Shown here: positions 62,324 to 64,000 of the stretch, piece after piece
Numbering within the stretch: position 1 is the first letter of the stretch
Layout of the letters: every line of letters begins with the position of its first letter
Assembly: GCF_051201015.1 (NCBI RefSeq)
Contig: NZ_JBPEHI010000001.1
DNA from: Petrimonas sulfuriphila
GTDB taxonomy: Bacteria > Bacteroidota > Bacteroidia > Bacteroidales > Dysgonomonadaceae
DNA length: 64,000 bases
Direction: 5' to 3' (one strand)
Translations under genes and position numbers: made by a program
The notes under the pieces: model-generated
The model's database searches: none
What the model was told of the DNA's origin: nothing
The model's input: the letters and a program-made list of their open reading frames with translations, nothing else

Positions 62324-63564
62324 TACCTGTAAAAACAGGGATATTTGTTATTGAACCGGTACCCGATACCCAACATCAGGTAATTCGGCGTTTGGAAGTT
62401 CTGAAGATTATAGCCGATATGGATAAACGAATTTCTGGTAACTTCCACTTTAAGCGCCAACATCTGGTATAGTCCGGCCAGGTCGCCACCTCCGTGGACG
62501 ATATTCGAACCGATACCCACACCCACCGTAAAGTAAGGCATCACATACTCCGCCCGTGCAGAAATACCTAAAGCCAATTGTTTGTTAACCGGTGGATTAT
62601 GAAACGTGTATCCGGGATTTTTACCACCAGGCTCAACAATATAGTCTTCGGTATACACGTTTGCACTGCTGTCGTAAATACCGTCCAGCGATAAACCGGC
62701 ACGCAGCTTGTAACCAAAGTTATACATGGGGTTGATGTTGAAGCCGCCTACCGGATATTCGTGCGGTGAGGCTATTCCTTTGCCTTCAAGATAAACACCT
62801 TTTCGCCGCCACGAACCGAACAAAACAATATCGTAACTCACATGGCGGGGAAAATCTGCCACTGCTCCCCGGTATGGGGACTGCCGGGACATTATACTAG
62901 GATTAAGCGTGTACATCAGCCCCAGCTTGACTCCTGCCGTATTTAATCCTGCATTGGGAAACTGTGTGTTCCCGTTGGAAAAGTGTGCGATGCTGATACC
63001 CCCAATCAGGTTGAAGTATTGTGAAAGTGTTTGGTTGAGATAAAATCCGGTGTTCATATATGCGTTTATTTTCGAGCCGATGACGCGGCTATCCGGATTT
63101 GTTTTGGGATGGTAAGGTTTCCATCCGCCCGATAACCCGAAGTTCCACTCGTAATGAAGCGACAACTTGGAGGTCATTTGTGCTAAACGAGCACCTTGAA
63201 ACAAATACACGGCCAGGGGGGCTCCCAATTGCTGAGGCTCGCCAAACGTAAAATATGCAACTCCAATCCCTTGGTGCGGTATACCGTAAATGCTCCCTGC
63301 AGGGGAGCCGGGCTTAAATTGAAAGGAGTACTTCAGGTGGGTGGAAAACGAATTCCGAATGGGTTTGGAGCGGGCATTCTCGCCTTTCAGAAAATTATGG
63401 GTAGGAATAATGTATCCCGGCCGGGCTTCGAATTCCAATCTGTTCCGGAACCTATCCGGTTGGAGCACAGAATCTGAACGTGTTTGAGCGGACGAGGGTT
63501 TCGTGGCGAAAAACAGGAAAACAGTAGCAAAAATTAATAATTTGTATGTGATTTGTTTGTTCAT
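62323..63564 (-). CDS. PagL-like acyloxyacyl hydrolase (lipid A 3-O-deacylase family), outer membrane
   Basis: This 413-residue protein has a signal peptide (FFATKPSSAQ) and a beta-barrel pattern. The PagL motif is present in ISIAHFSNGNTQFPNAGLNTAG, with His194 and Ser196 as the likely catalytic pair and a conserved Asn after them. PagL removes the 3-linked acyl chain from lipid A; Bacteroidetes homologues are roughly twice as long as the Pseudomonas enzyme and carry extra strands at the C-terminus. It lies 37 bases after argS and overlaps the helicase start by one base, so the three genes probably form an operon. Confidence 0.78.
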   Translation of the reverse strand: MNKQITYKLLIFATVFLFFATKPSSAQTRSDSVLQPDRFRNRLEFEARPGYIIPTHNFLKGENARSKPIRNSFSTHLKYSFQFKPGSPAGSIYGIPHQGIGVAYFTFGEPQQLGAPLAVYLFQGARLAQMTSKLSLHYEWNFGLSGGWKPYHPKTNPDSRVIGSKINAYMNTGFYLNQTLSQYFNLIGGISIAHFSNGNTQFPNAGLNTAGVKLGLMYTLNPSIMSRQSPYRGAVADFPRHVSYDIVLFGSWRRKGVYLEGKGIASPHEYPVGGFNINPMYNFGYKLRAGLSLDGIYDSSANVYTEDYIVEPGGKNPGYTFHNPPVNKQLALGISARAEYVMPYFTVGVGIGSNIVHGGGDLAGLYQMLALKVEVTRNSFIHIGYNLQNFQTPNYLMLGIGYRFNNKYPCFYR

Positions 63565-63601
63565 AAAAATCTAATCCCAGATTCCCAACTCCGCAATCCG
63601 T

Positions 63602-64000
63602 TTACATCCTTTCCGGCACTTCAATCCCAAACAATACCATTCCCTTTTTGATGGTTATGGCTACGTTCTTCGAAAGCAGCAGGCGGAACGCACGCAGGGC
63701 TTCGTCCTTTTCACGCAGCATGGGGAAATCGTGATAGAACTGGTTGAATTCTTTGGCCAGATCGTACACGTAATTTCCGATTAGCGAGACGTTGTATTCG
63801 TCTCCGGCCTGTTTGACGATATCCGGAAATTCAGCCAGCAACTGCACCAACCCTTCTTCTTTTTCAGAAAGAACAATGTCTGCCTGCATTGATTCAGGAA
63901 CAGGAATCCCTTGTTCCTCGGCTTTGCGCAAAACTGATTTGATGCGGGCGTGGGTGTATTGGATAAACGGACCGGTATTCCCGTTAAAATCAATGGATTC
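63602..64000 (-). CDS. argS: arginyl-tRNA synthetase, C-terminal part (gene continues past the window)
   Basis: The last 133 codons including the stop are in the window; the frame is open to the window edge and beyond. The first residues are ESIDFNGNTGPFIQYTHARI, a conserved ArgS segment, followed by the DALR anticodon-binding domain (SLIGNYVYDLAKEFNQFYHD) and the C-terminal Met (GIEVPERM). The enzyme charges tRNA-Arg. The start codon and catalytic HIGH motif are outside the window. Confidence 0.95.
   Translation of the reverse strand, partial: ESIDFNGNTGPFIQYTHARIKSVLRKAEEQGIPVPESMQADIVLSEKEEGLVQLLAEFPDIVKQAGDEYNVSLIGNYVYDLAKEFNQFYHDFPMLREKDEALRAFRLLLSKNVAITIKKGMVLFGIEVPERM

Noticed and set aside
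61775..62332. Plus-strand open frame of 185 codons
   Set aside because: It is antisense to the Walker motifs of the PIF1-like helicase.
1..64000. CRISPR arrays, tRNA genes, rRNA genes, prophage or restriction systems
   Set aside because: I looked for regularly spaced repeats, cloverleaf patterns and typical defence or phage proteins and saw none. The YgjP-like peptidase is sometimes linked to restriction systems, but none is adjacent.

Overview
The window comes from a Bacteroidales chromosome, most likely a Dysgonomonadaceae or Porphyromonadaceae relative. That reading rests on three SusC/SusD pairs, FecR-type anti-sigma factors beside ECF sigma factors, promoters of the form TTTG-N20-TAnnTTTG, weak ribosome binding sites, a LysO-type transporter split into two genes, and a Bacteroidetes-type DUF6051 protein. 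The species call is an inference. Most of the window is carbohydrate metabolism; the right third also holds housekeeping genes.

Positions 1-12,300 (minus strand) are a polysaccharide utilisation locus (PUL1): susC, susD, a DUF3823 SusE-like lipoprotein, a strong 18-bp hairpin, then a GxGYxYP-family lipoprotein, a GH2 beta-mannosidase-like enzyme and an unclassified GH-A-like lipoprotein. A good promoter lies about 335 bases upstream of susC, and its long leader carries two identical 18-bp LacI-type operator candidates. A decayed transposase (12,406-12,925) separates PUL1 from a plus-strand group (13,173-17,874): metallophosphoesterase, an unrecognised lipoprotein and a second GH2 beta-mannosidase-like enzyme, closed by an intrinsic terminator.

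Positions 17,930-37,658 (minus strand) form PUL2. Read in transcription order: GH29 fucosidase, ECF sigma, FecR, STN-domain susC, susD, a hairpin with a T-run, GH63-like lipoprotein, GH2 beta-galactosidase, the two LysO halves, a second GH2 beta-galactosidase, and, from its own promoter, an exported FAD-dependent oxidoreductase. The enzymes suggest a galactose- and fucose-containing glycan.

Positions 37,829-47,855 are mostly core genes: a DUF6051 protein, a membrane LytTR regulator, RNase P RNA, a YihY/BrkB membrane protein, a YgjP-like metallopeptidase, the mlaE-mlaF lipid transporter pair, and sufC-sufD-sufS without an adjacent sufB.

Positions 47,878-59,951 (plus strand) are PUL3: ECF sigma, FecR, STN-domain susC, susD, PKD-domain surface lipoprotein, a hairpin terminator, GH16 with a BACON domain, and GH3. 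This is the layout of a beta-1,3-glucan (laminarin-type) locus, in which the surface GH16 cuts the polymer and GH3 releases glucose. The window ends with a minus-strand group: argS (partial), a PagL-like outer-membrane lipid A deacylase and a PIF1-like helicase with an HRDC-like tail.

All three PULs place a hairpin exactly between the glycan-capture genes (susC, susD and, where present, the SusE-like gene) and the enzyme genes. This suggests a shared way of making more capture protein than enzyme from one transcript.
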